In this document: one piece after another, positions 1-7,072 of the stretch
How the letters are laid out: each line of letters opens with the position of its first letter
Position numbering within the stretch: the stretch's first letter is position 1
DNA from: Thermanaeromonas toyohensis ToBE
GTDB taxonomy: Bacteria > Bacillota > DSM-521 > Neomoorellales > Neomoorellaceae
Reading direction: 5' to 3'
NCBI RefSeq assembly: GCF_900176005.1
Contig: NZ_LT838272.1
Span: 1,135,587 to 1,199,586, forward strand
Length of the DNA stretch: 64,000 nt
Notes under the pieces: model-generated
Database searches by the model: none
The model's input: the letters and a program-made list of their open reading frames with translations, nothing else
Told to the model about the DNA's origin: nothing
Made by a program: the position numbers and the translations under genes

Positions 1-1909
1 GCCTTTAAACCAATTGGTTCCTGGTGAAACTGTTACAGTAAGGGTTATGGTAGTGAGTTGGGAACAGAGGGAACTACGACCTAATCTCGTGCTGGTACGG
101 GCTGAAGTTTCTGACGGTCACCATAGGGGTTATGCCCTTTGGTTTAACCAACCTTACATTAAGCGCCGGTTGCCTCCAGGGAGCCTGGTCCTCCTTACCG
201 GGAAAGTTAGCCGCCGTTCTATTTTTCCGGAAATCCAAGTGGAGGAATATGAACTAGGGGATAGTGAAGGTTCAAGCCTAAACACAGGATATCTAGTCCC
301 TTTTTATCCTTCCACAGCAGGGCTAACGCAGCAGTGGTTTCGGAAGGTGGTTTTTCAAGCCCTCAGTGAATCTCTTCCCTTTGTGGAGGAAACGTTACCC
401 TTAAAATGGCGGGAAAGATATCGCCTGGTACCCTTATCCAAAGCTTTAAAGGATATCCACTTCCCCGCCGATGAAGAAGCTCTGCGTCAGGCAAGAAGAA
501 GATTAATTTATGAGGAGTTATTGATATGGGAACTAGCTTTAGCCTTACATAATCATAAGCGGAGGATGGTTGCCCCAGGTATTGCCCATAGCCGAGATAA
601 TACTTTAGTGGAAAGGTTTTTACGTAGTTTGCCTTTTTCTTTAACCAAAGCCCAGGAAAGGGTTATCCAAGAGATATTCGCTGATATGGAAGCCCCCCGT
701 CCTATGGCCAGGCTCCTGCAAGGAGATGTGGGGTCGGGCAAGACTATTGTAGCTGCTGCGGCCTTACTTAAGGCGGCCGCTGGTGGCTGGCAAGGAGCCC
801 TTATGGTACCTACGGAAGTGCTGGCTGAACAGCACTTCTTGACTTTTAAACGGCTGTTAGCCCCTTTAAGCTTACCTATAGCTTTACTTACTGGAAGCAC
901 TAGCCGCAAAGATAGAGAGAAAATTTTGCTTGGCCTAGAAGACGGTTATATCTCTATAATTATTGGAACCCATGCCTTGATACAACAGGATGTAAACTTT
1001 AAAGCTTTAGGCCTTGCTGTCATCGATGAACAGCACCGCTTTGGTGTGCGCCAGCGGGCGGAGCTTTCCTCTAAAGGCTTCCTTCCCGATCTTCTGGTGA
1101 TGACTGCTACTCCTATTCCTCGAACTTTAGCCTTAGTAGCGTACGGCGACCTGGATGTGTCTCTGCTTGATGAGTTACCACCAGGGAGAAAACCTGTGCT
1201 AACCTATGTTTTAAGCGAAAGCCAGCGGCAGCAGGCCTACCGATTGATCGCCCGGGAGGTTTTAGCTGGTCGGCAGGCTTATATTGTCTGTCCTTTGATT
1301 GAGGAAAGTGAAGTTTTGGAAGCCGCGGCCGCTACCGCTAAGGCTCAAGAATTGCAGACAAAAGTATTTCCGGGATTTAGAATAGGTCTCCTTCATGGCC
1401 GAATGCGGCCCGCCGAGAAGGAAGAAATTATGGAGCGTTTTCGTCAAGGCGAAATCCAAATTTTGGTTTCGACTACAGTTATTGAAGTAGGAGTAGATAT
1501 ACCCAATGCTACAGTAATGATGATCGAAGGTGCTGAACGCTATGGGCTAGCCCAGTTACATCAGCTCCGAGGTCGGGTAGCCCGGAGCTACTACCAGGCT
1601 TATTGCTTTTTAGTTACAAGGAATAATGATGTTGAGGCGAAGCGCAGGCTTAAGGTATTGGTAGAAAACCACGATGGGTTTGCCATCGCCGAAGCTGATC
1701 TTAAGCTCCGCGGACCAGGGGAATTATTTGGTACCCGCCAACATGGATGGCCGGAATTTCGCTTAGCTGAATTTCCCCGCGATCTTAAGGTATTAGAGCA
1801 AGCAAGAAAGGATGCCCACTTCCTTATCTCTTCTGGATACCTTGACCAGCCCGAATTCGCCGTCTTAAAAGCGTTAGCTGAAAGCAAGATCCAGCAACTT
1901 AAGTTGTGA
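1..1909 (+). CDS. recG: ATP-dependent DNA helicase RecG (5' end outside window)
   Basis: RecG remodels stalled replication forks and branched recombination intermediates in the cytoplasm. The frame is open to the first base, so the wedge-domain N-terminus lies outside the window. About 635 residues are visible against 680-780 usual for the family. Visible motifs are Walker A GDVGSGKT, the DExH-like DEQHRFGV, TATPIPRTLAL, VSTTVIEVGVDIPNAT and QLRGRVARS, followed by the RecG C-terminal region with LKLRGPGELFGTRQHG. In Firmicutes recG commonly precedes the rsmD/fatty-acid block, as here. I see no clear terminator after its TGA. The identification is firm. Confidence 0.96.
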   Translation, partial: PLNQLVPGETVTVRVMVVSWEQRELRPNLVLVRAEVSDGHHRGYALWFNQPYIKRRLPPGSLVLLTGKVSRRSIFPEIQVEEYELGDSEGSSLNTGYLVPFYPSTAGLTQQWFRKVVFQALSESLPFVEETLPLKWRERYRLVPLSKALKDIHFPADEEALRQARRRLIYEELLIWELALALHNHKRRMVAPGIAHSRDNTLVERFLRSLPFSLTKAQERVIQEIFADMEAPRPMARLLQGDVGSGKTIVAAAALLKAAAGGWQGALMVPTEVLAEQHFLTFKRLLAPLSLPIALLTGSTSRKDREKILLGLEDGYISIIIGTHALIQQDVNFKALGLAVIDEQHRFGVRQRAELSSKGFLPDLLVMTATPIPRTLALVAYGDLDVSLLDELPPGRKPVLTYVLSESQRQQAYRLIAREVLAGRQAYIVCPLIEESEVLEAAAATAKAQELQTKVFPGFRIGLLHGRMRPAEKEEIMERFRQGEIQILVSTTVIEVGVDIPNATVMMIEGAERYGLAQLHQLRGRVARSYYQAYCFLVTRNNDVEAKRRLKVLVENHDGFAIAEADLKLRGPGELFGTRQHGWPEFRLAEFPRDLKVLEQARKDAHFLISSGYLDQPEFAVLKALAESKIQQLKL

Positions 1910-2034
1910 ATTTTTTTCTTTACTTTAGATAAACTAAATTAAAGGGCATCGATAACCCCCAAAAGTAGTGTAGGTACAAAAAGTTAGTGTATATAGACAA
2001 GCGTTTATAAATTTAAAGAAGGGGGCGTAAAACA

Positions 2035-2430
2035 ATGAAAGTAGAGGAAGGAGAACAGGCCTTGTTAGCTTATTTTTCCAGTAGCAACTCCGCCCACGAA
2101 GCTGTATTAGCGTTGAGGCGTGCTGGGTTTCGGACGGCTCAGCTTGATAGGGTAGGCCGGTTTGGAGTGCGCTTTAACGATCGCTACAACAACCCCCTAG
2201 CCAACCAGGCTAACACCATTACAGGTTTGACTTTATACAGTGCAGATATTAACCCCCAGGTAAAAACAGACACCCGCGCCCTTCTAGGGGCAGACCCCTC
2301 AGTGAGCGGAGTGGGTCTAACTAATTATGGAGTAGCCGGAAATGAGGGGTTTTTAGTTACTGTTGTAGTTCCTCAACAACGGGTGGAGGAGGCCAATAAA
2401 ATTATTACCCAGTACGGCGGCCGGTTATAA
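2035..2430 (+). CDS. Hypothetical protein, 131 aa
   Basis: I do not recognise this family. The start is ATG behind GAAGGGGG. The N-terminal part (residues 8-35) looks like a beta-alpha unit, 'LLAYFSSSNSAHEAVLALR', reminiscent of small stress proteins that track residue pairs. The C-terminal part, with 'GFLVTVVVPQQRVEEANKIITQYGG', looks like a second beta-alpha-beta half ending in a helix. No signal peptide or membrane segment is visible. It stands between recG and a spore SASP gene, so a spore or stress role is possible, but only from position. Confidence 0.8.
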   Translation: MKVEEGEQALLAYFSSSNSAHEAVLALRRAGFRTAQLDRVGRFGVRFNDRYNNPLANQANTITGLTLYSADINPQVKTDTRALLGADPSVSGVGLTNYGVAGNEGFLVTVVVPQQRVEEANKIITQYGGRL

Positions 2431-2493
2431 TTTTTATTTTTTTAGTATTGTAATAAAAATTTTTGCTGACCAAATAATACTAGCTGAGTTTAA

Positions 2494-2522
2494 GCATAAA
2501 AGGGTCCCCACGAAGCATACTA
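2494..2522 (+). promoter_or_regulatory. Sigma-G/F-type promoter for the SASP gene
   Basis: GCATA (2494-2498), 17 nt, then CATACTA (2516-2522). This matches the forespore sigma-F/G consensus GHATR-N17/18-CATHHTA. It lies just upstream of the SASP start at 2555, as expected for a forespore gene. Confidence 0.65.
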
Positions 2523-2554
2523 GAACTAGACCAAGGGTTAAGGAGGTGAAATAG

Positions 2555-2914
2555 ATGCCTCGTGGAGGTAGGACCAACCGCCTCTTGATCCCACAAGCTC
2601 GGGCCCAGATGGAGAAATTCAAGCAGGAAGTGGCCAGTGAGCTGGGGATCTCTAACTACAGCGGTTACCTCGGCGATCTACCCTCCAAGGTAAACGGTTC
2701 GGTTGGGGGGTTGATGGTTAAGAAGATGATCGCCGCCTATGAGCAAACGCTTACCGGGACTGCCGCTGGCGGCCTTGGTGGCGATGTTGAGCTGGGCGCT
2801 GCTGAGCAGGTAACCGGGCGGATTAGCGGCCCCAACCCCGCTTTTACCACCGGTGGACAGAAATTAAACATCAATGCTCAGCAGTACAACGCCCAGTCTA
2901 CCGGCATGGTCTAA
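2555..2914 (+). CDS. Alpha/beta-type small acid-soluble spore protein with long C-terminal extension
   Basis: Alpha/beta SASPs coat spore DNA and protect it from UV and heat. Residues 10-66 hold the SASP core: LIPQARAQMEKFKQEVASEL and, further on, a GSVGGLMVKKMIAAYE segment. The stretch EVASELGI fits the GPR protease cleavage site (E-F/I-A-S/T-E-F/I-G-V type). The protein is 119 aa against 60-75 for the family, because of a Gly/Asn/Gln-rich tail from about residue 70. AAGGAGGTG precedes the ATG. The GPR gene follows on the opposite strand, so substrate and protease are neighbours. Confidence 0.92.
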   Translation: MPRGGRTNRLLIPQARAQMEKFKQEVASELGISNYSGYLGDLPSKVNGSVGGLMVKKMIAAYEQTLTGTAAGGLGGDVELGAAEQVTGRISGPNPAFTTGGQKLNINAQQYNAQSTGMV

Positions 2915-2937
2915 ACCCTCTTTCTCCCTCCTGGTCC

Positions 2938-2963
2938 AGGCGGGCCCTGCGCCCGCCTTTTTT
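2938..2963 (+). terminator. Rho-independent terminator after the SASP gene
   Basis: Perfect stem AGGCGGGC / GCCCGCCT with loop CCTGC, followed by a T run (2959-2963). The T run abuts the stop codon of the convergent gpr gene. Confidence 0.9.
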
Positions 2964-3940
2964 CAATGTAAGGGAATAGCCATTTTGGTTTGCAGCAAGG
3001 TGGTATGCAAGGTTTGATTCAGGGCAGCTCCCACCACCCAGGCCAGGTTATGGATTAGTTCGTCGATCTCCTTCGGGGTAACTGTTAAATTACCGCCGAA
3101 GGGCTTTAATATTTCCTGGACCAGCCCTTGAGCCCAGTTTGGGTTTTGTACCCAAGGGCTGCGCTCGATACCTTGGCCTGTTTTAGCTAGTGTTTCATAT
3201 ATGATTACTGCGGCGTGGACCACCGTAGGTATGCCCACCGCGATTACAGGTATACCCATAGTCTCGCGGTTTATGGCTGTGCGCTGTTTACCTACTCCTG
3301 AACCTGGACTGATACCGGTATCTGTAATTTGGATACTAGTCCCGATACGGCGCAGGTCCCCAGCTGCCAAGGCATCAATGGCTATAATAGCCCTCGGTTG
3401 GGTACGGTCTACCACACCCCGGATGATTTCTGCTGTCTCAATCCCCGTGGTACCCAGAACGCCAGGGGAAAGGGCGCTTACTGGCCTACTACCGGGAGGC
3501 AGGGTTTGGGGTGCATATTGGAACAGGTGTCGAGTAACGGTAAATTCGCCGATAACCTTAGGGCCCAAGGAGTCTGGCGTAGCTTGCCAATTACCAAGAC
3601 CTACCACCAATACCGGATCTGTCGGCCCTACCCGGAGGTGCTGAAGAAGAGCGGTTAATTTTTGGGCGAGCAGTTGAGCCACAGCTTCCTGTACCGGAGG
3701 GTTGGCCGTAAGTAAACCTGGGGCTTCTATGGTAATATATGTACCCGGGGGCTTTCCTAGAGCCTGCGCTCCTGTGGCACTAAAAATATGAATGGTTGTG
3801 ACGGTTGCCTGGGGATAATGTTCTTTGTCTTCTTTGACCCCTGGGATTTCCTGCTTAGTGGCACCACGTAAGAGAGCGTGGGCTTCTACCGCTAAATCTA
3901 GGTTTACGCCACAAGCGCGATAGAACTGGTAACGGTCCAC
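2963..3940 (-). CDS. gpr: Germination protease GPR (spore endopeptidase)
   Basis: GPR is the aspartic-type endopeptidase that starts degradation of alpha/beta SASPs during germination; it is made as a zymogen in the forespore. The 325-aa product carries family landmarks: 'MDRYQFYRACGVNLDLAVEAH' region at the N-terminus (propeptide), VLVVGLGNWQATPDSLGP, PGVLGTTGIETAEIIRGVV, RAIIAIDALAA and ISPGSGVGKQR. The start is GTG behind AAGGAGG. A sigma-G-like signal (GCATA, 17 nt, TAACCTA) can be read on the minus strand about 40 nt upstream. It is convergent with the SASP gene, its presumed substrate. Confidence 0.95.
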   Translation of the reverse strand: MDRYQFYRACGVNLDLAVEAHALLRGATKQEIPGVKEDKEHYPQATVTTIHIFSATGAQALGKPPGTYITIEAPGLLTANPPVQEAVAQLLAQKLTALLQHLRVGPTDPVLVVGLGNWQATPDSLGPKVIGEFTVTRHLFQYAPQTLPPGSRPVSALSPGVLGTTGIETAEIIRGVVDRTQPRAIIAIDALAAGDLRRIGTSIQITDTGISPGSGVGKQRTAINRETMGIPVIAVGIPTVVHAAVIIYETLAKTGQGIERSPWVQNPNWAQGLVQEILKPFGGNLTVTPKEIDELIHNLAWVVGAALNQTLHTTLLQTKMAIPLH

Positions 3941-4006
3941 GGGCTATTTTCCTCCTTGGATTTCCTGCAATAGGTTATCCAGAACTAAAAAAAATATGCA
4001 TGGGCA

Positions 4007-4031
4007 GGGAATTTCTCCCCAGGTGTTGAAT
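4007..4031 (+). promoter_or_regulatory. Weak sigma-H-like promoter upstream of the selenoprotein
   Basis: GGGAATT (4007-4013), exactly 11 nt, GTTGAAT (4025-4031). The -35 has one mismatch to AGGAWWW; the -10 fits RNNGAAT. It is the weakest of the eight related signals in the window and lies upstream of a consensus sigma-A promoter. Confidence 0.35.
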
Positions 4032-4051
4032 AAATTTAGTAGGTGCTAATA

Positions 4052-4080
4052 TTGACAGCGAAAAAGGGCTATAGTATAAT
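4052..4080 (+). promoter_or_regulatory. Consensus sigma-A promoter for the selenoprotein-trx operon
   Basis: TTGACA (4052-4057), 17-nt spacer, TATAAT (4075-4080): a perfect -35/-10 pair. The selenoprotein start codon is 26 nt downstream of the -10. Confidence 0.9.
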
Positions 4081-4105
4081 CCTGCACAAAAGGAGGGATG
4101 AAAAA

Positions 4106-4390
4106 GTGGAAATAAGAATTTCCCCCAAGGCGGAGGAATACATCAAAGGGAAAACAAATGCTATAACTATTCGCTTGGAAATGTGTGGTAGTTGAGCTGG
4201 GCTTACTGTTAGACCTGCCGTGTTAGCAGGACCTCCCCGTGATCCCAGCGGTTACCTAGTACATCAGGTAGATGGATTACAGGTTTATATTCAAAAAGGG
4301 ATAAAAGCTACCAATCGAGGGCTCGATATAGATCTTATAGGATTTGGCCCCTTTAAACAACTAGTAGTGGATGGGATTTCCCTGCACTAG
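4106..4390 (+). CDS. HesB-like selenoprotein (CC/Se motif family), in-frame UGA = Sec30
   Basis: The frame starts at GTG 4106 behind AAAGGAGGG and would stop at TGA 4193-4195, but it stays open for another 64 codons to TAG 4388. Read with selenocysteine the product is 94 aa with the motif MCGSU-AGLTV, matching the known HesB-like/'CC/Se motif' selenoprotein family, which resembles A-type Fe-S carriers. A hairpin CCTGC-CGTGTTA-GCAGG begins 18 nt after the UGA with GU in its loop, as expected of a bacterial SECIS. It precedes trxA by 27 nt, so a thiol/selenol redox role is likely; the precise function is not known. A simple pseudogene is unlikely because both halves conserve the family pattern. 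Confidence 0.87.
4214..4230 (+). promoter_or_regulatory. Putative bacterial SECIS hairpin
   Basis: Stem CCTGC (4214-4218) / GCAGG (4226-4230), loop CGTGTTA, starting 18 nt after the UGA at 4193-4195. Bacterial SelB-binding SECIS elements lie in this distance range and carry G/U in the apical loop. Confidence 0.7.
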
Positions 4391-4417
4391 TGAATTTTAG
4401 ACTTAGGAGGTGACATC

Positions 4418-4744
4418 ATGGCTGGGCAGGTTATTAATGTAGATCAAGGGGATTTTGAAGCGGAGGTTCTTACAGCTCCTATACCTGTAGTAGTGGATTT
4501 CTGGGCCGCTTGGTGTGGTCCATGCCGGATGATGGCTCCTGTCTTAGAGCAGGTGGCTGCTGAATACGGTGGACGTATCAAGTTTGTAAAATTAAATGTA
4601 GATGAAAACCAGGAACTCGCGGCCCAGTATGGGATTATGAGTATCCCTACCCTAGTTATCTTTAAGGATGGCGAGGAAATAGGTCGTTTGATAGGGTACA
4701 TGCCTAAGGAGAAGTTAAAACAGAGCCTGGATTCCCTCCTTTAA
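4418..4744 (+). CDS. trxA: Thioredoxin
   Basis: Cytoplasmic dithiol-disulfide oxidoreductase. The 108-aa product is full length, with the active site WAAWCGPCRMM near residue 32, the cis-proline loop MSIPTL and the C-terminal GYMPKEKLKQ helix. AGGAGGTG lies in front of the ATG. It follows the HesB-like selenoprotein by 27 nt and is followed by a small ferredoxin, which suggests a redox operon. The reductase is not in the window. Confidence 0.96.
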   Translation: MAGQVINVDQGDFEAEVLTAPIPVVVDFWAAWCGPCRMMAPVLEQVAAEYGGRIKFVKLNVDENQELAAQYGIMSIPTLVIFKDGEEIGRLIGYMPKEKLKQSLDSLL

Positions 4745-4782
4745 TGGGAGAGAGTACCGAGAGGATTGCGGAGGAAGAGAAG

Positions 4783-4974
4783 ATGCAAAGACGGCAAGCA
4801 TATATAGATGCTTCCCGGTGTGATGGTGCCTCAGATTGTCCTCCACGGGACAATTGTCCTGCGGGGGCCATTTTCCGGGAAGGGGATGAGGGACCTTATT
4901 TTGTAGGTCCTGAATGCCGTGGCTGTGGCCGATGCATCTCTTTCTGTAATCTAAAGGCTATTACTTTGCTTTAG
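4783..4974 (+). CDS. Small ferredoxin-like 4Fe-4S protein
   Basis: A 63-aa protein with clustered cysteines: CDGASDCPPRDNCPAGA in the first half and CRGCGRCISFCNLKA in the second. The second is a clear C-x2-C-x2-C-x3-C 4Fe-4S pattern; the first is irregular. I place the start at ATG 4783, which has GGAGG 8 nt upstream; an ATG at 4744 overlaps the trxA stop but lacks a ribosome site. It probably passes electrons within the selenoprotein-thioredoxin operon, though its partner is unknown. Confidence 0.82.
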   Translation: MQRRQAYIDASRCDGASDCPPRDNCPAGAIFREGDEGPYFVGPECRGCGRCISFCNLKAITLL

Positions 4975-4995
4975 GTCTAGAACAGTAGTAGGCAA

Positions 4996-5040
4996 TTAGT
5001 GGGAGACCAGCTAGCTCCTCGTGGTTACGGGTGAAGGGAG
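4996..5040 (+). other. Possible structured RNA ahead of the terminator
   Basis: After the ferredoxin stop the transcript can fold GGGAG (about 5001-5005) with CTCCT and a small CGT-GGTT-ACG hairpin, just before the strong terminator at 5041. This could be a 3' UTR or a riboswitch-like element. A molybdenum/tungsten cofactor riboswitch came to mind because the next gene is molybdopterin-related, but I could not match its core. Confidence 0.25.
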
Positions 5041-5078
5041 AGCGGAGCTACCGGGAATTCCGGTGGCTCTGCTTTTTT
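5041..5078 (+). terminator. Rho-independent terminator of the trx operon
   Basis: A 14-bp stem (5041-5054 with 5060-5073, two G-U pairs), GAATT loop and T run to 5078. It isolates the selenoprotein-thioredoxin-ferredoxin operon from the next gene. Confidence 0.93.
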
Positions 5079-5123
5079 GGTTAAAGCTGTTTTCCCGAGT
5101 GATAAATTTTACTTAATTGGAGA

Positions 5124-5149
5124 AGGCATCTTTTAGATTGTGTCGAAAT
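5124..5149 (+). promoter_or_regulatory. Sigma-H-like promoter of the molybdopterin-binding gene
   Basis: AGGCATC (5124-5130), 11 nt, GTCGAAAT (5142-5149). The -10 is identical to those before spoVS and rbr. The -35 has one mismatch in AGGA. Confidence 0.55.
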
Positions 5150-5168
5150 GTTGTAATAAAAGGGAGGG

Positions 5169-6215
5169 GTGACTTTGAAAAAGATTAAGGTAGAGGATAG
5201 TATAGGGTATGTTTTAGCCCATGATCTAACTAAAATAGTGCCTGGTGAGTTTAAAGGGTGCCGCTTTAAAAAAGGGCATATTATTCAGGAAGAAGATATT
5301 CCAGAACTATTGAATATGGGTAAAGAGCATATCTACGTACTGGAACTTAGCCCCCAAGACGTGCACGAAGATGAAGCAGCCTTAAGATTAGCTAGGGCAG
5401 CTGTGGGGTGGGAGAATACAGGGCTTAAGATAGGGGAACCTTCTGAAGGCCGGGTCAATGTAGTTGCTGAGTATCCTGGGCTTCTTAAGGTCAATCTCTC
5501 AGCCCTTAAGGCGATTAACCAGATTCCCGATGTCATTTTAGCTACCTTGCATAACAATTATCCTGTTCAAGGAGGACAAGTGGTAGCAGGTACCCGGGTT
5601 ATCCCTTTGGTCACGAAGGAGGAATATGTGGCCAGGGCTGAAGATATTTGTCGGGCAGCAGGGGGGATTTTAAAGATAGCTCCTTATCGACGCCTCCGGG
5701 TAGGTGTGGTTACTACGGGAAACGAAGTATATAAGGGCCGGATAAAGGATGCCTTTGGGCCAGTAGTCAAGGCTAAAATTGTCCAATACGGGTGCCAAGT
5801 AGAAGAGGAGAAAATAGTACCGGATGATGCTGTAATTATAAGCCAAGCTATTAGAGAGATGGTGGACCGGGGACTTGAACTCATACTCATTACTGGTGGG
5901 ATGTCAGTAGACCCTGATGATGTAACCCCGCTAGGTATACGTTTAACAGGGGCTGAAGTAATTGCCTATGGTGCACCTGTATTGCCTGGGGCTATGTTTA
6001 TGCTGGCCTACCTTGAAAGTGTCCCTTTAATGGGTTTGCCTGCCTGTGTCATGTATTACCGGGCTACTATTTTTGATTTAGTCTTGCCCCGTATTTTAGC
6101 TGGAGAACGGCTCACTCAAGCAGACATAGCGGATCTCGCTGCGGGTGGGCTTTGTCTTGGCTGCCAGGAATGCCGCTATCCGGTTTGTCCCTTCGGGAAG
6201 GGTGGGTTATCTTAA
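5169..6215 (+). CDS. Molybdopterin-binding domain protein (MoeA/MogA-like)
   Basis: The 348-aa protein contains a MoCF-binding domain in its second half: VVTTGNEVYKGRIKDAFGP, then ITGGMSVDPDDVTPLGI and LPGAMFMLAYLES, the fold that binds molybdopterin in MoeA and MogA. The N-terminal 150 residues (IGYVLAHDLTKIVPGEFKG) correspond to the MoeA N-region but are shorter than in true MoeA. The C-terminus ends in a cysteine-rich tail, CLGCQECRYPVCPFGKGG, which could bind a metal or Fe-S cluster. The start codon is TTG with GGGAGGGG upstream. A role in Mo/W cofactor handling fits an organism relying on formate dehydrogenase, but the reaction is not clear. Confidence 0.85.
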   Translation: MTLKKIKVEDSIGYVLAHDLTKIVPGEFKGCRFKKGHIIQEEDIPELLNMGKEHIYVLELSPQDVHEDEAALRLARAAVGWENTGLKIGEPSEGRVNVVAEYPGLLKVNLSALKAINQIPDVILATLHNNYPVQGGQVVAGTRVIPLVTKEEYVARAEDICRAAGGILKIAPYRRLRVGVVTTGNEVYKGRIKDAFGPVVKAKIVQYGCQVEEEKIVPDDAVIISQAIREMVDRGLELILITGGMSVDPDDVTPLGIRLTGAEVIAYGAPVLPGAMFMLAYLESVPLMGLPACVMYYRATIFDLVLPRILAGERLTQADIADLAAGGLCLGCQECRYPVCPFGKGGLS

Positions 6216-6232
6216 TAAAAATATAAAAAAAT

Positions 6233-6260
6233 CCGCTCCCCAGCGAGGAGCGGTAGTTTT
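6233..6260 (+). terminator. Terminator after the molybdopterin-binding gene
   Basis: CCGCTCC (6233-6239) pairs with GGAGCGG (6247-6253), loop CCAGCGA, then TAGTTTT. An A-rich tract precedes it, so it could also act on the minus strand. Confidence 0.8.
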
Positions 6261-6349
6261 CGCCGCCGACGGGCACCGGCGGCGTGGGAGAGGAGAAACC
6301 GGAGGAAGAGCTCATGGGGGAGGGTTGTTAGGTAACCCTAAGCTCTTCT
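6261..6349 (+). ncRNA. Candidate structured RNA upstream of rsmD
   Basis: Two strong hairpins follow each other in a 200-nt gene-free stretch. One has an 8-bp GC stem CGCCGCCG / CGGCGGCG (6261-6284). The other is nested: outer GAAGAGCT (6305-6312) with AGCTCTTC (6341-6348), inner AGGGTT / AACCCT (6321-6339). Between them lies a purine-rich strip GTGGGAGAGGAGAAA. An Rfam family 'ylbH leader' is known upstream of rsmD in low-GC Gram-positives; I cannot tell whether this is it. The rsmD promoter at 6407 lies downstream, so it may be a separate transcript. Confidence 0.35.
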
Positions 6350-6406
6350 GGCTATATTATGGGAAATGGAAGCCTGTTCTATACATGGGAAGGAGAAATT
6401 TTTTTG

Positions 6407-6415
6407 TGATATAAT
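6407..6415 (+). promoter_or_regulatory. Extended -10 promoter of rsmD
   Basis: TGATATAAT: an extended -10 with perfect TATAAT (6410-6415), 18 nt before the rsmD ATG. No good -35 is visible. Confidence 0.55.
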
Positions 6416-6432
6416 AGCCCGGGGGTATCCTA

Positions 6433-6993
6433 ATGTTACGCATTATAGGCGGGATAGCCCGGGGAAGGCAACTTAAAGTACCTCGTGGCTCTAATATCAG
6501 GCCTACTTCTGCACGCGTACGAGAAGCCCTTTTTAACATTGTACAAGTAGAGGGAAAAAGCTTTTTGGATGTTTTTGCAGGTGCAGGCGGGGTGGGTCTT
6601 GAAGCTTTAAGCCGCGGGGCAAGGGGAGCTACTTTTATTGAAAACCATCCCTTGGCTTTAAAAGCCCTCCGGGAAAATCTAATACTCACAGGTTTTACTG
6701 ACCGGGCAGAGGTTATTGGTCAAGATGCTTTACGAGCTGGACAGAGGCTGTTGGAACAGGGTTATAGGTTCGATATTATTTTCCTGGATCCACCCTACGA
6801 GAAGGGGTTAGCGGAGAAGGTGGTACCTATTTTGGGGGAGCTACTTTCTCCAGATGGGTGGCTAATCTTAGAAAGTAGGAGCCGGGAAGTCCCACCAGAG
6901 ATCCCAGGCGCGGCTTTAGTAGACGAGCGCCGCTATGGGGATTCTGCATTGCGTTTTTACCGGAAGGTAGTAGAGGAAAGGGGAGAAGGGTGA
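6433..6993 (+). CDS. rsmD: 16S rRNA (guanine966-N2)-methyltransferase RsmD
   Basis: RsmD methylates G966 of 16S rRNA during 30S assembly, using SAM. The 186-aa product has the N-terminal MLRIIGGIARGRQLKVP, the SAM-binding FLDVFAGAGGVGLEALSRGA and the catalytic IIFLDPPYEKG motif. In related genomes coaD usually follows directly; here the next 80 nt hold no coaD and the following gene is a coiled-coil protein. The identification is firm. Confidence 0.95.
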   Translation: MLRIIGGIARGRQLKVPRGSNIRPTSARVREALFNIVQVEGKSFLDVFAGAGGVGLEALSRGARGATFIENHPLALKALRENLILTGFTDRAEVIGQDALRAGQRLLEQGYRFDIIFLDPPYEKGLAEKVVPILGELLSPDGWLILESRSREVPPEIPGAALVDERRYGDSALRFYRKVVEERGEG

Positions 6994-7072
6994 AGAATAG
7001 ACAAAGGAGACTAAATGTTATGGTAGGTTATGGTAGGCTAGCGCAAGAAGGGCGAATGGGGGTAACTTTAGG

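Noticed and set aside
553-909. 118-aa minus-strand frame inside recG
   Set aside because: It lies fully within conserved helicase motifs on the other strand, with no ribosome site or recognisable motif.
1988-1999. TGTATATAGACA, one mismatch from the gntR palindrome, upstream of the 131-aa hypothetical gene
   Set aside because: No sigma-H-type promoter or linked function nearby; a short AT-rich palindrome can arise by chance.
3201-3658. Plus-strand frames of 147 and 109 aa opposite gpr
   Set aside because: Both are antisense shadows of the well-supported gpr gene.
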